Origin: Bacteroidota bacterium
Lineage (GTDB): Bacteria > Bacteroidota > Bacteroidia > 2-12-FULL-35-15
Direction: 5' to 3'
Assembly (NCBI GenBank): GCA_947449315.1
Contig: CANFRC010000012.1
Coordinates: 1-64,000, forward strand
Length of the DNA stretch: 64,000 nucleotides
Shown here: piece by piece, positions 8,113-16,851 of the stretch
Position numbering within the stretch: the stretch's first letter is position 1
How the letters are laid out: each line of letters begins with the position of its first letter
Program-made: the position numbers and the translations under genes
The notes under the pieces: generated by a model
What the model was told of the DNA's origin: nothing
What the model saw: only the letters and a program-made list of their open reading frames with translations
Databases searched by the model: none

Positions 8113-10062
8113 TTATGATTTTACAACTTTTCGGTAGATTATTTTTGAGCCGGTTGTTATCCTTAAATAGTATATACCAGAAATTTGAGGCAGATAAAGT
8201 GTAATGGCTGACTGATAGCCTAAATTGGTTAATTCTGTTACCTGTTTACCTTCCGAATTAAATACTTCTATTGATTTAATTAAGGTACCGTATTCTGCCT
8301 CAACCGAAACCCTCCCATCTATAGATAAAGTAGGCCATACTTTTATTTCCGACTTAGAAACAGTACTGATATTGGTTGCCAACAAAATAGAATTCAAACT
8401 GTCGGATGCTACTAGAACAGGGCTTTGATCTGCTGCTTGAAACATCGTTTTGAAGGTATTTACTTCCGGTGTTGTAAAGGTGAAAAGGTTATCCACCCAC
8501 TTAGGTGGAACTGATTGGTAATACACTTTTGTTTTTACATTGATGTTTCCAACGGCTCCCGCAAGCGGTACTGCAAAATGCAGATAGTCGATACCGCTGC
8601 CTTCAACAGTGCCTACTTTATTGAAGTCGGGGTCTGTTTCTGCATCTGCAGAACTTTTTACGGTATCATAAATAGGAGGGGCAGAGGTGAATCCTACAGG
8701 AGGAATTCGGTTATCTTTTAATAAGATGGCAGCACGCTCTAAAATAGAAGTGAAATTTCCATTGACATCACCCGGAACCAATTCGTAAATTTGAGAAACA
8801 TTGGATTGGTTGATTGTATTGTGATGTGGCTCATGATCGGGGTTCTCCCCGATTACTCGGTATTGATTATTGAAGATCCCTGATTTAAATACCGTATCAT
8901 TATTAGCATCGGTCACTACAAATTGAACAACGGCTCTTCGCGTTGGATATCCGGAAGGGAATTTATGACCTGCTTTATTCTCTATTTTTACTTTGAAAAA
9001 TGCCGAATCGGAAGTGATGCTTTCTAAGGTAAGTTTAAAGTTAATCGATTTTGACTGAAGCATTGCTTTGGATGCAGAAATCGTTGAGTCGAAATGATTA
9101 TCCGGAACGTTAACGCCTAAGGCCATTTTATTGCTTTTGATCAAACTTAACATAAAAGAATTTGCGCCTGCAAACACATGTTGATTAAAAGGGGTGCGAG
9201 GTGTTAATCCCGTAAATCCATTTGCAATAATAATTGCATCAGTAACTTGAGGCATGTGACATGTCTGACATTTTATATTATTACCAGGGTAATTCGAATT
9301 TTTATATTCATGAAATGTGGCTTGCTCAGTAAAATATCCTCCTGTTGAAACACCAAAAGTATCCACTGTTTGTGTGATTAAAGTATGGCAGGCTGAACAT
9401 AATTTCGATTGGTCCATATGAGGGCTGTACGTAGGTGTAAAACCTTCATACAATTGCATAGGACCAACAGAAGGTGCGGTGAACGGACCATATTCTACAA
9501 GTGATGTATCGAATGGGATGTTACCAGAAAAAGTAAATCCAACATTCGGAGAAATCGTATGGCATGCTGCGCAGGATACACCATCCAGACCTAGCGAATC
9601 TGTAACGAGTTCAGCTAGGGTATAATGTGTATTGCCATGAAATTTAGAAGTAAAACTTCCTAATGGGGCATGGCAATCCAAACATTTATTTTGAAGGTCG
9701 CCTGCATGTGCCGGGTTAACGGTTATTTCCTGACTTACTTTTGCTCTCCAAAAAGGGTCTTTAGCACTCAATGCCATCATAGAACTTTCCCATCTGTCAA
9801 CAAGATTTACATCTTCACCTGCTTCATTGATATTCGAGTTGTGTGCTAAATCGTAACCGTGACAACCTCTGCAGCTGGATGAAGGTAAAAAATATTGACC
9901 CGCAGTAATGGGTGCCCGTAAAAGTGTGTCTTGATAAGCCTTTACCTGTTCCATGGTATGGTAAGTATGGGGAGCGTCTTTTGAAGAAGCTGAATTCAAA
10001 AATTTAAATCCTATTGCAAAAGAAACAAGAATACAAATAATGGTAATTTTTTTTATGCTCAT
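8113..10062 (-). CDS. pentaheme c-type cytochrome with T9SS sorting domain
   Basis: A 649-residue exported multiheme protein. After an N-terminal signal/anchor (about 6-24) there are five CxxCH heme sites: CRGCH (64), CLDCH (127), CAACH (164), CSACH (222) and CQTCH (265). Extra histidines between them could act as distal ligands. The N-terminal half resembles cytochrome c554/NapC-type multiheme proteins. The middle (about 340-560) is an Ig-like region with GHKFPSGYPTRRAVV, common in such cytochromes. The last ~85 residues form a T9SS type A sorting domain (VWPTLSIDGRVSV, GIYYLRI, YRKVVKS). This implies heme attachment in the periplasm and then transport to the surface. Neighbouring dsbD could help keep heme-site cysteines reduced. 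The electron donor and acceptor are unknown. Confidence 0.85.
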   Translation of the reverse strand: MSIKKITIICILVSFAIGFKFLNSASSKDAPHTYHTMEQVKAYQDTLLRAPITAGQYFLPSSSCRGCHGYDLAHNSNINEAGEDVNLVDRWESSMMALSAKDPFWRAKVSQEITVNPAHAGDLQNKCLDCHAPLGSFTSKFHGNTHYTLAELVTDSLGLDGVSCAACHTISPNVGFTFSGNIPFDTSLVEYGPFTAPSVGPMQLYEGFTPTYSPHMDQSKLCSACHTLITQTVDTFGVSTGGYFTEQATFHEYKNSNYPGNNIKCQTCHMPQVTDAIIIANGFTGLTPRTPFNQHVFAGANSFMLSLIKSNKMALGVNVPDNHFDSTISASKAMLQSKSINFKLTLESITSDSAFFKVKIENKAGHKFPSGYPTRRAVVQFVVTDANNDTVFKSGIFNNQYRVIGENPDHEPHHNTINQSNVSQIYELVPGDVNGNFTSILERAAILLKDNRIPPVGFTSAPPIYDTVKSSADAETDPDFNKVGTVEGSGIDYLHFAVPLAGAVGNINVKTKVYYQSVPPKWVDNLFTFTTPEVNTFKTMFQAADQSPVLVASDSLNSILLATNISTVSKSEIKVWPTLSIDGRVSVEAEYGTLIKSIEVFNSEGKQVTELTNLGYQSAITLYLPQISGIYYLRITTGSKIIYRKVVKS

Positions 10063-10088
10063 AAGCTAACGAAGTAGTAGTTCGATAA

Positions 10089-10096
10089 CAAATATA
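10089..10096 (-). promoter_or_regulatory. candidate -7 box (TATATTTG) for the cytochrome gene
   Basis: On the minus strand the octamer TATATTTG matches TAnnTTTG and lies 26 bp before the cytochrome start at 10062. No good -33 TTTG is visible at the expected distance. Confidence 0.4.
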
Positions 10097-10133
10097 ACTA
10101 ATTAACATTAAATTAAAAAGGAAAGTGTATTAA

Positions 10134-10164
10134 GAAAAAAGTCCCGCTTTTAGCGAGACTTTTA
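10134..10164 (-). terminator. terminator after dsbD
   Basis: On the minus strand the stem AGTCTCGC / GCGGGACT with a 5-nt loop is followed by T6, starting just beyond the dsbD stop at 10169. Confidence 0.85.
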
Positions 10165-10168
10165 CTAA

Positions 10169-12286
10169 TTATTTGCCTGTTCGTTTTTTGAATTCTGTAA
10201 TTGCATCATTCATCCAATTGGCGTATTCTTTAATATCTGGCTTGTATCCTCTAATAGGAGCGAGAAGTTTTTCATCGTTGTCTAAAAGAACATATAATGG
10301 TTGAGCTAACTGCTTATATAATGTCTCTTCAGAATATTTGAATTTGTCACCAATAGTAGTTATTTGACGTTTTTCTCCATACCAAAAAACATCCATATAG
10401 TCTTTAGGGTCTAATTCCCTTTTATCATCTACATATAAAGAAACAAGAACAACATCGTTATTTAATTTACTTGTTATTTCAGGATCAGGCCAAACATAAT
10501 CTTCTGTTTTTCTGCAGTTAGCGCAAGCATGTCCTGTGAAGTCTACCAATAATGGTTTCCCAACTTTTTTTGCATAAGCTAATGCATGTGCATAATCATT
10601 TTTGAATAGTACAATTCCGTTTTTATTTACTTCTATATAAGCAGCAAATTCTGGGTCAAATGAATTGTTTTGATTTGAATTTGCTGAGCTAGTTGAACCA
10701 AATCCATGCGGAGATTCAGAGTATTCAAGTGGCGGAAGTATTCCACTGAATAATTTTAATGGAGCACCCCATAATCCTGGTACTAAATAAAGTGTAACTG
10801 ATAGGAAAAGGGTAGCGATAAAAATTCTGGTTACAGATAAATGTTTTATTTCACTGTCGTGTGCTGTTTTAAATCCACCTAGTAAATAGATAGAGGCCAA
10901 GCCAAATATAACAACCCATAAAGTGATAAATACTTCTCTTGTTAAAATACCTAATTGGTAGGTAAGGTCAACGTTAGAAGCAAATTTGAATGCTAATGCA
11001 AGTTCAAGAAAACCTAAAACAACTTTTATTGAATTGAGCCATCCACCACTTTTAGGCATCGAATTAAGCATTGAAGGGAAAAAGGCAAACAGTCCGAAAG
11101 GGAATGCTAGTCCTGTGGAGAATCCAAGCATCGCCCAAAATGCTCCAGCTTTATTCCCTGAATTAGAGGCGGCTACCAATGCGTTTGATACCATTGGACC
11201 TGTACAAGAAAATGAAATAACCACTAGGGCAAGTGCCATAAAAAATATTCCTAAAAATCCTCCTCTGTCGCCTTGCGCGTCAATTTTATTTACAAATGAA
11301 GAAGGCAGGGTAATTTCAAATGCACCAAGAAATGATGCTGCAAAAACTAAAAGCAAAATAAAAATCGCCAGGTTGAAAGGAGCACCTGTGGAAAAGGAAT
11401 TTAGTTTGTTTCCTATAAGCAATCCAAGTACAACAAAAATGACGATGATAGAAAAGGAGTATAATAATGCGTTTATTTTACCCTTCGCTTTTGTTTTACT
11501 TCTTTTTAAAAAGAAACTTACATTCATTGGAATCAAAGGGAATACGCATGGTGTGAACAATGCTAAGAAACCCCATATTAAACCGGTAATAAATATTGAC
11601 CACCAAGGTTTTCCTTCAATTGCAGTCTCATCATTAGATGTTGAAAATGTTTTAGCTTTCGAAGTAGATTCAACTTTATTTGATGAATCTACTTTTATTT
11701 CTGAAGTTGACTTTTTTGAATTAAAGGCTTTCGCAACAGCTTCGGAATCGATTGTTAATTGCGTGGCTGCTGTATTTGTTTCAACAGGAACTAATTTTAC
11801 ACCTTTACCAAGGCAATCTGCAGTACCTTTAAATTTGAATTCAAAAGGTGTAGCAGGAGGAAATATACATTTCTCTTCAGTGCATGTTTGATATTCGTAT
11901 TTACCTTTTACTGTAATCTCCTTATTCGCATTTAATTTTATTTTTTGTTTAAAAACAACTGTTTTTTCAAAATAGGCAACCTCCATTTCAAAAACTTTGT
12001 CAAAGGTTTTGATTGGCTTTCCTTCTGTTGGTTTTCCTTCAGCAGAATAATCAGGGCTTTTATCAATGAAGATATTTGCGGGCATTGGGCCGTCGTCGCC
12101 TTTCTTTGTTAACGAGTACACATGCCAGTTTTCTTGAATAGTGCCTGTGAATTGTAATTCGTATTCACAGTCGCTTAATTTTTTGCTCGATAATTTCCAG
12201 GTAACAGGATTATCAATTTGGGCAATGGCATTCGTGAAAATAATGCTACCAATAAACAATAAAAACAATTTGAAAATATTCTTCAT
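10169..12286 (-). CDS. dsbD: thiol:disulfide interchange protein DsbD
   Basis: A 705-residue inner-membrane protein that carries electrons from cytoplasmic thioredoxin to periplasmic thiol proteins. All three modules are present. After a signal peptide (1-22) comes a periplasmic DsbD-alpha domain with YQTCTEEKCIFP (about 133-144). Then an eight-helix CcdA-like membrane domain carries the two redox cysteines in LFTPCVFPLIPMN and SFSCTGPMVSNA. The C-terminal thioredoxin domain has the CxxC site HACANCRK near 590. It is bracketed by terminators, so it is probably monocistronic. A long open frame on the opposite strand (10986-11891) is a shadow. Confidence 0.93.
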   Translation of the reverse strand: MKNIFKLFLLFIGSIIFTNAIAQIDNPVTWKLSSKKLSDCEYELQFTGTIQENWHVYSLTKKGDDGPMPANIFIDKSPDYSAEGKPTEGKPIKTFDKVFEMEVAYFEKTVVFKQKIKLNANKEITVKGKYEYQTCTEEKCIFPPATPFEFKFKGTADCLGKGVKLVPVETNTAATQLTIDSEAVAKAFNSKKSTSEIKVDSSNKVESTSKAKTFSTSNDETAIEGKPWWSIFITGLIWGFLALFTPCVFPLIPMNVSFFLKRSKTKAKGKINALLYSFSIIVIFVVLGLLIGNKLNSFSTGAPFNLAIFILLLVFAASFLGAFEITLPSSFVNKIDAQGDRGGFLGIFFMALALVVISFSCTGPMVSNALVAASNSGNKAGAFWAMLGFSTGLAFPFGLFAFFPSMLNSMPKSGGWLNSIKVVLGFLELALAFKFASNVDLTYQLGILTREVFITLWVVIFGLASIYLLGGFKTAHDSEIKHLSVTRIFIATLFLSVTLYLVPGLWGAPLKLFSGILPPLEYSESPHGFGSTSSANSNQNNSFDPEFAAYIEVNKNGIVLFKNDYAHALAYAKKVGKPLLVDFTGHACANCRKTEDYVWPDPEITSKLNNDVVLVSLYVDDKRELDPKDYMDVFWYGEKRQITTIGDKFKYSEETLYKQLAQPLYVLLDNDEKLLAPIRGYKPDIKEYANWMNDAITEFKKRTGK

Positions 12287-12344
12287 AACCTATAATTAAA
12301 AATAGAATTAATAATCCTTTTTCTTTGACTTGGTGTAAATATAA

Positions 12345-12376
12345 AAAAATAGCCCCAAAATCTAGGGGCTATTTTT
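12345..12376 (-). terminator. terminator between the 98-residue unknown gene and dsbD
   Basis: The stem AAAAATAGCCCC / GGGGCTATTTTT with an 8-nt loop lies 33 bp beyond the stop at 12409. It separates that gene from dsbD on the same strand. Confidence 0.85.
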
Positions 12377-12408
12377 ATAGTATTATTAGCAATTGATGTT
12401 AATTCATG

Positions 12409-12705
12409 TTAAACCTTCACCTCAAGGATACGATGGATTGGAATAACAACACCTTGTTTTAAGATCACTCTTTTGTCCGTTACGCCCCATACAGTGGTGT
12501 CCACCTGCTTTCTCCCTTCAGTATCCTCGAAAATTATTTTTATTTTGTTATGTTCCAGATTTCCTAGTTTTAGGGCTCTTTCTAAATGTATTGCCCGCAT
12601 TTTTATGTCATCATTGGATTTTAAAACATCCGTATCTGGGAATTTTAATCCACTTATGTTTTCTTTATCAATGGAGATCGCTTGTGGTTGAGTATTATTT
12701 GTCAT
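12409..12705 (-). CDS. conserved-looking small cytoplasmic protein, function unknown
   Basis: A 98-residue soluble protein without signal or membrane segment. I do not recognise a named family. The C-terminal half (KIKIIFEDTEGRKQVDTTVWGVTDKRVILKQG followed by IPIHRILEV) has the alternating pattern of a small five-stranded barrel, like an Sm- or SH3-like fold. The N-terminal half has a helix (MRAIHLERALKLGNLEHNK). It is followed by its own terminator. An RNA- or nucleic-acid-binding regulator would fit, but this is a guess from fold pattern only. Confidence 0.6.
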   Translation of the reverse strand: MTNNTQPQAISIDKENISGLKFPDTDVLKSNDDIKMRAIHLERALKLGNLEHNKIKIIFEDTEGRKQVDTTVWGVTDKRVILKQGVVIPIHRILEVKV

Positions 12706-12796
12706 GGTGGGAATGATTTATTAATAAATAATATAAATACATTCTACTTCTACGATCAAAAATAAATTCAGTTACAAAAAAATCAAAATTGCAGCA

Positions 12797-13333
12797 TCAC
12801 TGGTTCTTAGGGGTTAAGCAAGTTAAAATGTTGAATAGCTCATCTGCTTTTTGACTGCCTATGCGGTATTTGAGCCCGTCTTTGTCTGTAAGTTCCAGGG
12901 CATCGTTCCCTTGAGTAAAAAACCGTATTTTATTTTTAAAGTGTAAGTTATAGACGGGCCGATTCAATAAATATTTGCTGTATTTTACTTTTTTAATTTC
13001 TACGATGCTTCCCAGGTCGATCTTCACTTTTCGGGAGGTCCATAACCCTTCTAGGATTAGGCTGTTTCCAATAACTTTCGTGTGAATATGCAAAACAAAG
13101 ATTAACAATAAAGAAAGAAACATTAAAATGATTCCCATCAAAAAGAACAATTGTCCTGAATCTTCACCAACAGGCGAAGAGGGGATTTCTATTACAGAAA
13201 CATCTACCGGTTTTGGATTTTCACTCCAATAATATAATATAAAACAGAACATGGCTAAAACCGTTCGCCAGATGATCGCCCACTTATTATTGCCAATATA
13301 TTGTTTTTCCTCAAAAAGTATTTCGTCTTGCAT
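12797..13333 (-). CDS. two-helix membrane protein with PH-like domain, function unknown
   Basis: A 178-residue protein with two transmembrane helices (about 18-37 and 63-85). They are joined by a short acidic/Pro-rich periplasmic loop (ENPKPVDVSVIEIPSSPVGEDSG). A cytoplasmic C-terminal part (about 88-170) follows, whose beta pattern (GLWTSRKVKIDLGSIVEIKKVKYSKYL, LELTDKDGLKYRIGSQKADELFNIL) resembles bacterial PH domains. It starts 20 bp after tilS stops on the same strand, so it is probably the third gene of a pabB-tilS operon. No specific function can be given. Confidence 0.65.
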   Translation of the reverse strand: MQDEILFEEKQYIGNNKWAIIWRTVLAMFCFILYYWSENPKPVDVSVIEIPSSPVGEDSGQLFFLMGIILMFLSLLLIFVLHIHTKVIGNSLILEGLWTSRKVKIDLGSIVEIKKVKYSKYLLNRPVYNLHFKNKIRFFTQGNDALELTDKDGLKYRIGSQKADELFNILTCLTPKNQ

Positions 13334-13353
13334 CTGACTTCAAAGTTAAACTA

Positions 13354-14688
13354 CTAAACCTGTTCTACAAAATATATTTTCTTTGTTTTTTCAGTTATTT
13401 TAAAACGTTCATCAAGCCTTAATCCAATGATCCAAACAATTTTACCTTTTGAAATCAATAAGTTGGTGTTTTCTTTCTGGAAGAGCGATAATTTTTTGTC
13501 TATAAAAAAATCACTTACTTTCTTTTTTCCTTTCATACCCAATGGATAAAAGACATCTCCTTTTTCCCATTTCCTGATTTCAAGAGGGAACTGAAGTTTA
13601 TCGAAGTCGATTTGTGCAATGTTATTAGAAGTTTGCAACTCGTAGTTAGCAGCGCCTATTTTAAATCCCAGTGTTACCGAATCGTTAGAGAATTTTTTTG
13701 CGTTTTTTTTGATCAGATAGTTTACTTCTGACGTTTTATTTTTTATTTCGGGCGGACGATTTTCTATTAGCAAAAATGCTCTGTCTTTTATCAGTCTGTG
13801 TGTGGTAGAAAAAAACTGTTTCCCTGATACACTATCTAATACTGAAAGAATCTCTTCAGCAGTGGCTGCATTAAACTGAAAAGGTTTTAAAAATTCATAG
13901 AGATAGGTATTGATAGGGCTTAGCTTTTTCAGTTTTTGAATAGAAATAGAGACGCCTCCTTTTTCAGTTTTTGAAATTTTTGCAAACGCTTTTGCGATTT
14001 CAGAGCGGTATATCAACTCTACGTTTTTTAATCGCTCCATGTCTTTCGTGATCGTGTTTTCCAGATTAGGATTTAACGCTTTCAGTAAAGGGATTATTTG
14101 ATGGCGGATTTTATTTCTCGTGTATTTATCAGATGCGTTGCTGCTGTCCTCTCGGTGTTTTAATTGATTCTTTTTGGCAAAAATTTCAATTTCATTTTTT
14201 GTGCTGAATAGAAGTGGTCGAACAATTTTACCATGCTTGGCTAAGATTCCATGCAATCCTGAAATCCCTGTTCCTCTAATCAGATTGATAAAAAATGTTT
14301 CTATAGAATCATCTTGGTGATGGGCGGTTGCGATGTAATTATATTCAAATTGTGATCTGATTTCTTCAAACCATTGATATCGTAATTCTCTTGCAGCTAG
14401 TTGTATGGATAGTTTCTTCTTTTTAGCAAAAGCGGAGGTGTCGAATGATATGGAATGGAATTGCACATGGTATTTTTCAGCAAGCTGTTCCACGAAAAGT
14501 TCATCCGCATCACTTTCTTTGTTTCGCAATTGAAAATTGCAGTGGGCTATTCCAAACTTGAATCCTGCATTGTGAAACAACTCACACATGACAATAGAAT
14601 CGATTCCACCACTCACAGTGAGGAGAATTTTTTCTGTTTTTTTGAACAGCTTTTCTTTTTGGATATAGGATAGTAATGCTTTTTGCAT
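13354..14688 (-). CDS. tilS: tRNA(Ile)-lysidine synthase
   Basis: A 444-residue cytoplasmic enzyme that attaches lysine to C34 of the CAU-anticodon tRNA-Ile so that it reads AUA codons. The PP-loop ATP pyrophosphatase motif SGGIDS is near residues 26-31. The family motifs HCNFQLRNKESDADE, TAHHQDDSIETF and RNKIRHQIIPLL follow. A C-terminal TilS domain (about 370-440) contains KVSDFFIDKKL and WIIGLRLDERFKI. It lies 13 bp after pabB on the same strand, so the two are very likely cotranscribed. Confidence 0.92.
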   Translation of the reverse strand: MQKALLSYIQKEKLFKKTEKILLTVSGGIDSIVMCELFHNAGFKFGIAHCNFQLRNKESDADELFVEQLAEKYHVQFHSISFDTSAFAKKKKLSIQLAARELRYQWFEEIRSQFEYNYIATAHHQDDSIETFFINLIRGTGISGLHGILAKHGKIVRPLLFSTKNEIEIFAKKNQLKHREDSSNASDKYTRNKIRHQIIPLLKALNPNLENTITKDMERLKNVELIYRSEIAKAFAKISKTEKGGVSISIQKLKKLSPINTYLYEFLKPFQFNAATAEEILSVLDSVSGKQFFSTTHRLIKDRAFLLIENRPPEIKNKTSEVNYLIKKNAKKFSNDSVTLGFKIGAANYELQTSNNIAQIDFDKLQFPLEIRKWEKGDVFYPLGMKGKKKVSDFFIDKKLSLFQKENTNLLISKGKIVWIIGLRLDERFKITEKTKKIYFVEQV

Positions 14689-14701
14689 AGCGCAAAGATA
14701 A

Positions 14702-16075
14702 TTAATTGGTGGTCGCTAATACTTCGAATAATGCTTTCGCTTTTAATAAACATTCTTCATACTCTTGTTCAGCAATTGCTTTGTCGGTAATGGCACTTCC
14801 TACCATAAAGGATAAATACGTGTTTTCTGAATTGTATAGGATACTTCTGATGACGACATTGAAATCGAAGTCGCCATTGGGAGAAATATATCCGACTGCT
14901 CCAGAATATAATCCGCGTTTCGTACTTTCAAATTCCTCGATTAATTTCATAGCACTTATTTTTGGCGCACCTGTCATAGAACCCATAGGAAATGTGCTTC
15001 TCAGAACATCAGTAAAAGAGATGTTCTCTTTCACTTCACAACTTATTGTAGATATCATTTGGTGCACCTGCTTGAAACTATAGATGGTTTGTAGTTCATC
15101 TACTTTTACAGTTCCACGTTTGGCAATATGCGATAAATCGTTACGGACCAAATCGACAATCATCACATTTTCGCTTTTTTCTTTAAGGTTATTGCTGAGC
15201 TCGGTTTTCAGTTGTTCATCTTCCAGTTTATTGTCGGAGCGTTTGGCTGTGCCTTTTATTGGTTGAGAGATTAATTTGTTTCCTTTTTTTTGTAAATAAC
15301 GCTCAGGGCTTGCACATAATAAAAAAAACTTCCCAAATTTTGAAAAGGCAGAGAATGGAGCTGCTGAAATGCTATTTAATTTTTCAAAAACAGCAACGGG
15401 GTCTATCGTTGTTTTTTCGGAGAAAAATTCCTGGCAAAAATTTACTTCGTAGATATTTCCTTTTCGGATATGCTGCTTCAGTTGGTTTACAGCTTTTATA
15501 TACTCTTTCTTTGTGATTTTCTGTTGGAGAAGGGTGTTTTGTTGTAATTCATTTTTAGGAGGAGGAGTAGATAAAGTAAATAAATAAATTTCCTCCGCTT
15601 GGTCCTTTGAAATAAATGCATCATCATAGAAAATGAACGCATTCTTATTTTCTATTTGAATGACAACTTTTGGTGAAAAAAAATGAAGCAATGGAAGCTG
15701 AAGTCCATCTTCATTGTTTGATTCTAGATGCTCAATTTCATTTTTAAGATCATAGGTTAAATATCCAAAAAGCCATCCTTTTCGAGAATCACAGAAACGC
15801 TGTAATTCTTCTAATCCTTTTTTTGATTTGGTTATTGTGAGTTCTTCACTGGAATCGATTGCAATTATTTTTGAAGACTGCAGATGTTTGTTGCTATTGG
15901 AAGCAGTATTAGAGTCAAAAACACAGGCATGTTGATACCGGTTATTTAGCCCTTCAATATTGATTTTGAAGCTTTGATTCGAAATTGTATTTGTTATTTT
16001 TTGAAACACATACAAACCTACATATTTTTTTTCTTCAAGGTTAATTAATGTCTGAGAATGGAAATAATCAATCAT
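14702..16075 (-). CDS. pabB: aminodeoxychorismate synthase component I
   Basis: A 457-residue chorismate-binding enzyme. With a glutaminase partner it aminates chorismate to 4-amino-4-deoxychorismate for folate synthesis. The catalytic block QPIKGTAKR (near 267) has the PIKGT form with Lys that marks PabB; anthranilate synthase has PIAGT. Other chorismate-site motifs are ENVMIVDLVRNDLS, TFPMGSMTGAPK and RGLYSGAVGY. The N-terminal part is shorter than in E. coli TrpE-like enzymes. No pabA or pabC is adjacent; tilS follows at 13 bp. Confidence 0.88.
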   Translation of the reverse strand: MIDYFHSQTLINLEEKKYVGLYVFQKITNTISNQSFKINIEGLNNRYQHACVFDSNTASNSNKHLQSSKIIAIDSSEELTITKSKKGLEELQRFCDSRKGWLFGYLTYDLKNEIEHLESNNEDGLQLPLLHFFSPKVVIQIENKNAFIFYDDAFISKDQAEEIYLFTLSTPPPKNELQQNTLLQQKITKKEYIKAVNQLKQHIRKGNIYEVNFCQEFFSEKTTIDPVAVFEKLNSISAAPFSAFSKFGKFFLLCASPERYLQKKGNKLISQPIKGTAKRSDNKLEDEQLKTELSNNLKEKSENVMIVDLVRNDLSHIAKRGTVKVDELQTIYSFKQVHQMISTISCEVKENISFTDVLRSTFPMGSMTGAPKISAMKLIEEFESTKRGLYSGAVGYISPNGDFDFNVVIRSILYNSENTYLSFMVGSAITDKAIAEQEYEECLLKAKALFEVLATTN

Positions 16076-16299
16076 TTTTTTATCAATCAGCTTAAAATGG
16101 ATTTTCCATCTGAATGTGGTAAGTTTTTAGCATTGTGTTTTTTTCCCACCTAATCAAAAATCAGATAACGATTCTTTTTTATTTTTTATGAATCATATTA
16201 AAATAGCCTTGTTTGGGCCTATTTTAATTTTATTTGAAGTAAAAAAATTGCACAGATTTCGGCCATTCCGATGTTCAAAATTGGAAAGTTTTCAACAAA
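16076..16299. promoter_or_regulatory. divergent intergenic region between pabB and mraZ
   Basis: This AT-rich control region must hold promoters for the leftward pabB operon and the rightward dcw cluster. I see an imperfect hairpin (AAAATAGCC and GGcCTATTTT, about 16200-16225) but no clean TTTG-N20-TAnnTTTG promoter on either strand. Confidence 0.4.
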
Positions 16300-16324
16300 G
16301 TGGTAAATTGTGGTAAAAAGTGGG
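16300..16324 (+). promoter_or_regulatory. MraZ-type operator: three GTGG(T/G) repeats at 10-bp spacing
   Basis: GTGGT, GTGGT and GTGGG begin at 16300, 16310 and 16320, exactly one helical turn apart and 42-66 bp before the mraZ start. MraZ proteins are known to bind arrays of TGGGN boxes with 5-bp spacers upstream of their own gene. The pattern therefore suggests autoregulation of the dcw cluster. Confidence 0.7.
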
Positions 16325-16365
16325 AAAATTCTTATTATTTTTACGGCTTAAAGAATAAAACCCCA

Positions 16366-16851
16366 ATGGATAGTTTGTTTGGAGTATATGAGTGTAATGC
16401 AGATGCGAAAGGACGCGTAATGCTTCCTGTTGCATTTAAAAAGCAGCTCACCAAAGAGTTGAAAGCTGGATTTGTGATGAAGCGGAGCATATTTAGTAAG
16501 TCGCTGGAACTTTACCCTCTAGCAACTTGGAATAATATGGTGAAAGAGGTGAATAAGCTGAACAAGTTTGTGAAGAAGAATGTAGAGTTTATCCGCATGT
16601 TCAATTATGGTGTAGTTCCAGTTGATTTGGATGCATCAGGCCGATTGTTGATCTCCAAGGATATGATGACGTTTGCTGGGATGACTAAAAATGTTGTGAT
16701 GGCAGCTGCTGGAGATCGAATAGAGATCTGGGACAAAAAAGCATACGAGAAATTTATTAATAGTGGTACTGTCAACTTTGAAAAATTGGCTGAAGATGTA
16801 ATGGGTGGAATCACTCCTTCAAACAACGATAACAAAGATGGAGTATCATAA
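16366..16851 (+). CDS. mraZ: transcriptional regulator MraZ
   Basis: A 161-residue DNA-binding protein with two AbrB/SpoVT-like repeats. It is the first gene of the division and cell-wall cluster and a repressor or modulator of it. The first repeat begins MDSLFGVYECNADAKGRVMLP; the second contains VPVDLDASGRLLISKDM with the expected D.xGR.L(I/L) pattern. I start it at ATG 16366 because the family begins there. A GTG at 16300 in frame would place the repeat operator inside the coding region. The end overlaps the start of rsmH by 14 bp. Confidence 0.9.
   Translation: MDSLFGVYECNADAKGRVMLPVAFKKQLTKELKAGFVMKRSIFSKSLELYPLATWNNMVKEVNKLNKFVKKNVEFIRMFNYGVVPVDLDASGRLLISKDMMTFAGMTKNVVMAAAGDRIEIWDKKAYEKFINSGTVNFEKLAEDVMGGITPSNNDNKDGVS

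Noticed and set aside
10986..11891. 301-codon open frame on the plus strand opposite dsbD
   Set aside because: It is wholly antisense to a clear dsbD and has no domain or signal; AT-rich coding DNA often gives such mirror frames.
16300..16365. GTG start that would lengthen MraZ by 22 residues
   Set aside because: It would put the GTGG repeat operator inside the coding region, and the family begins at the ATG at 16366.
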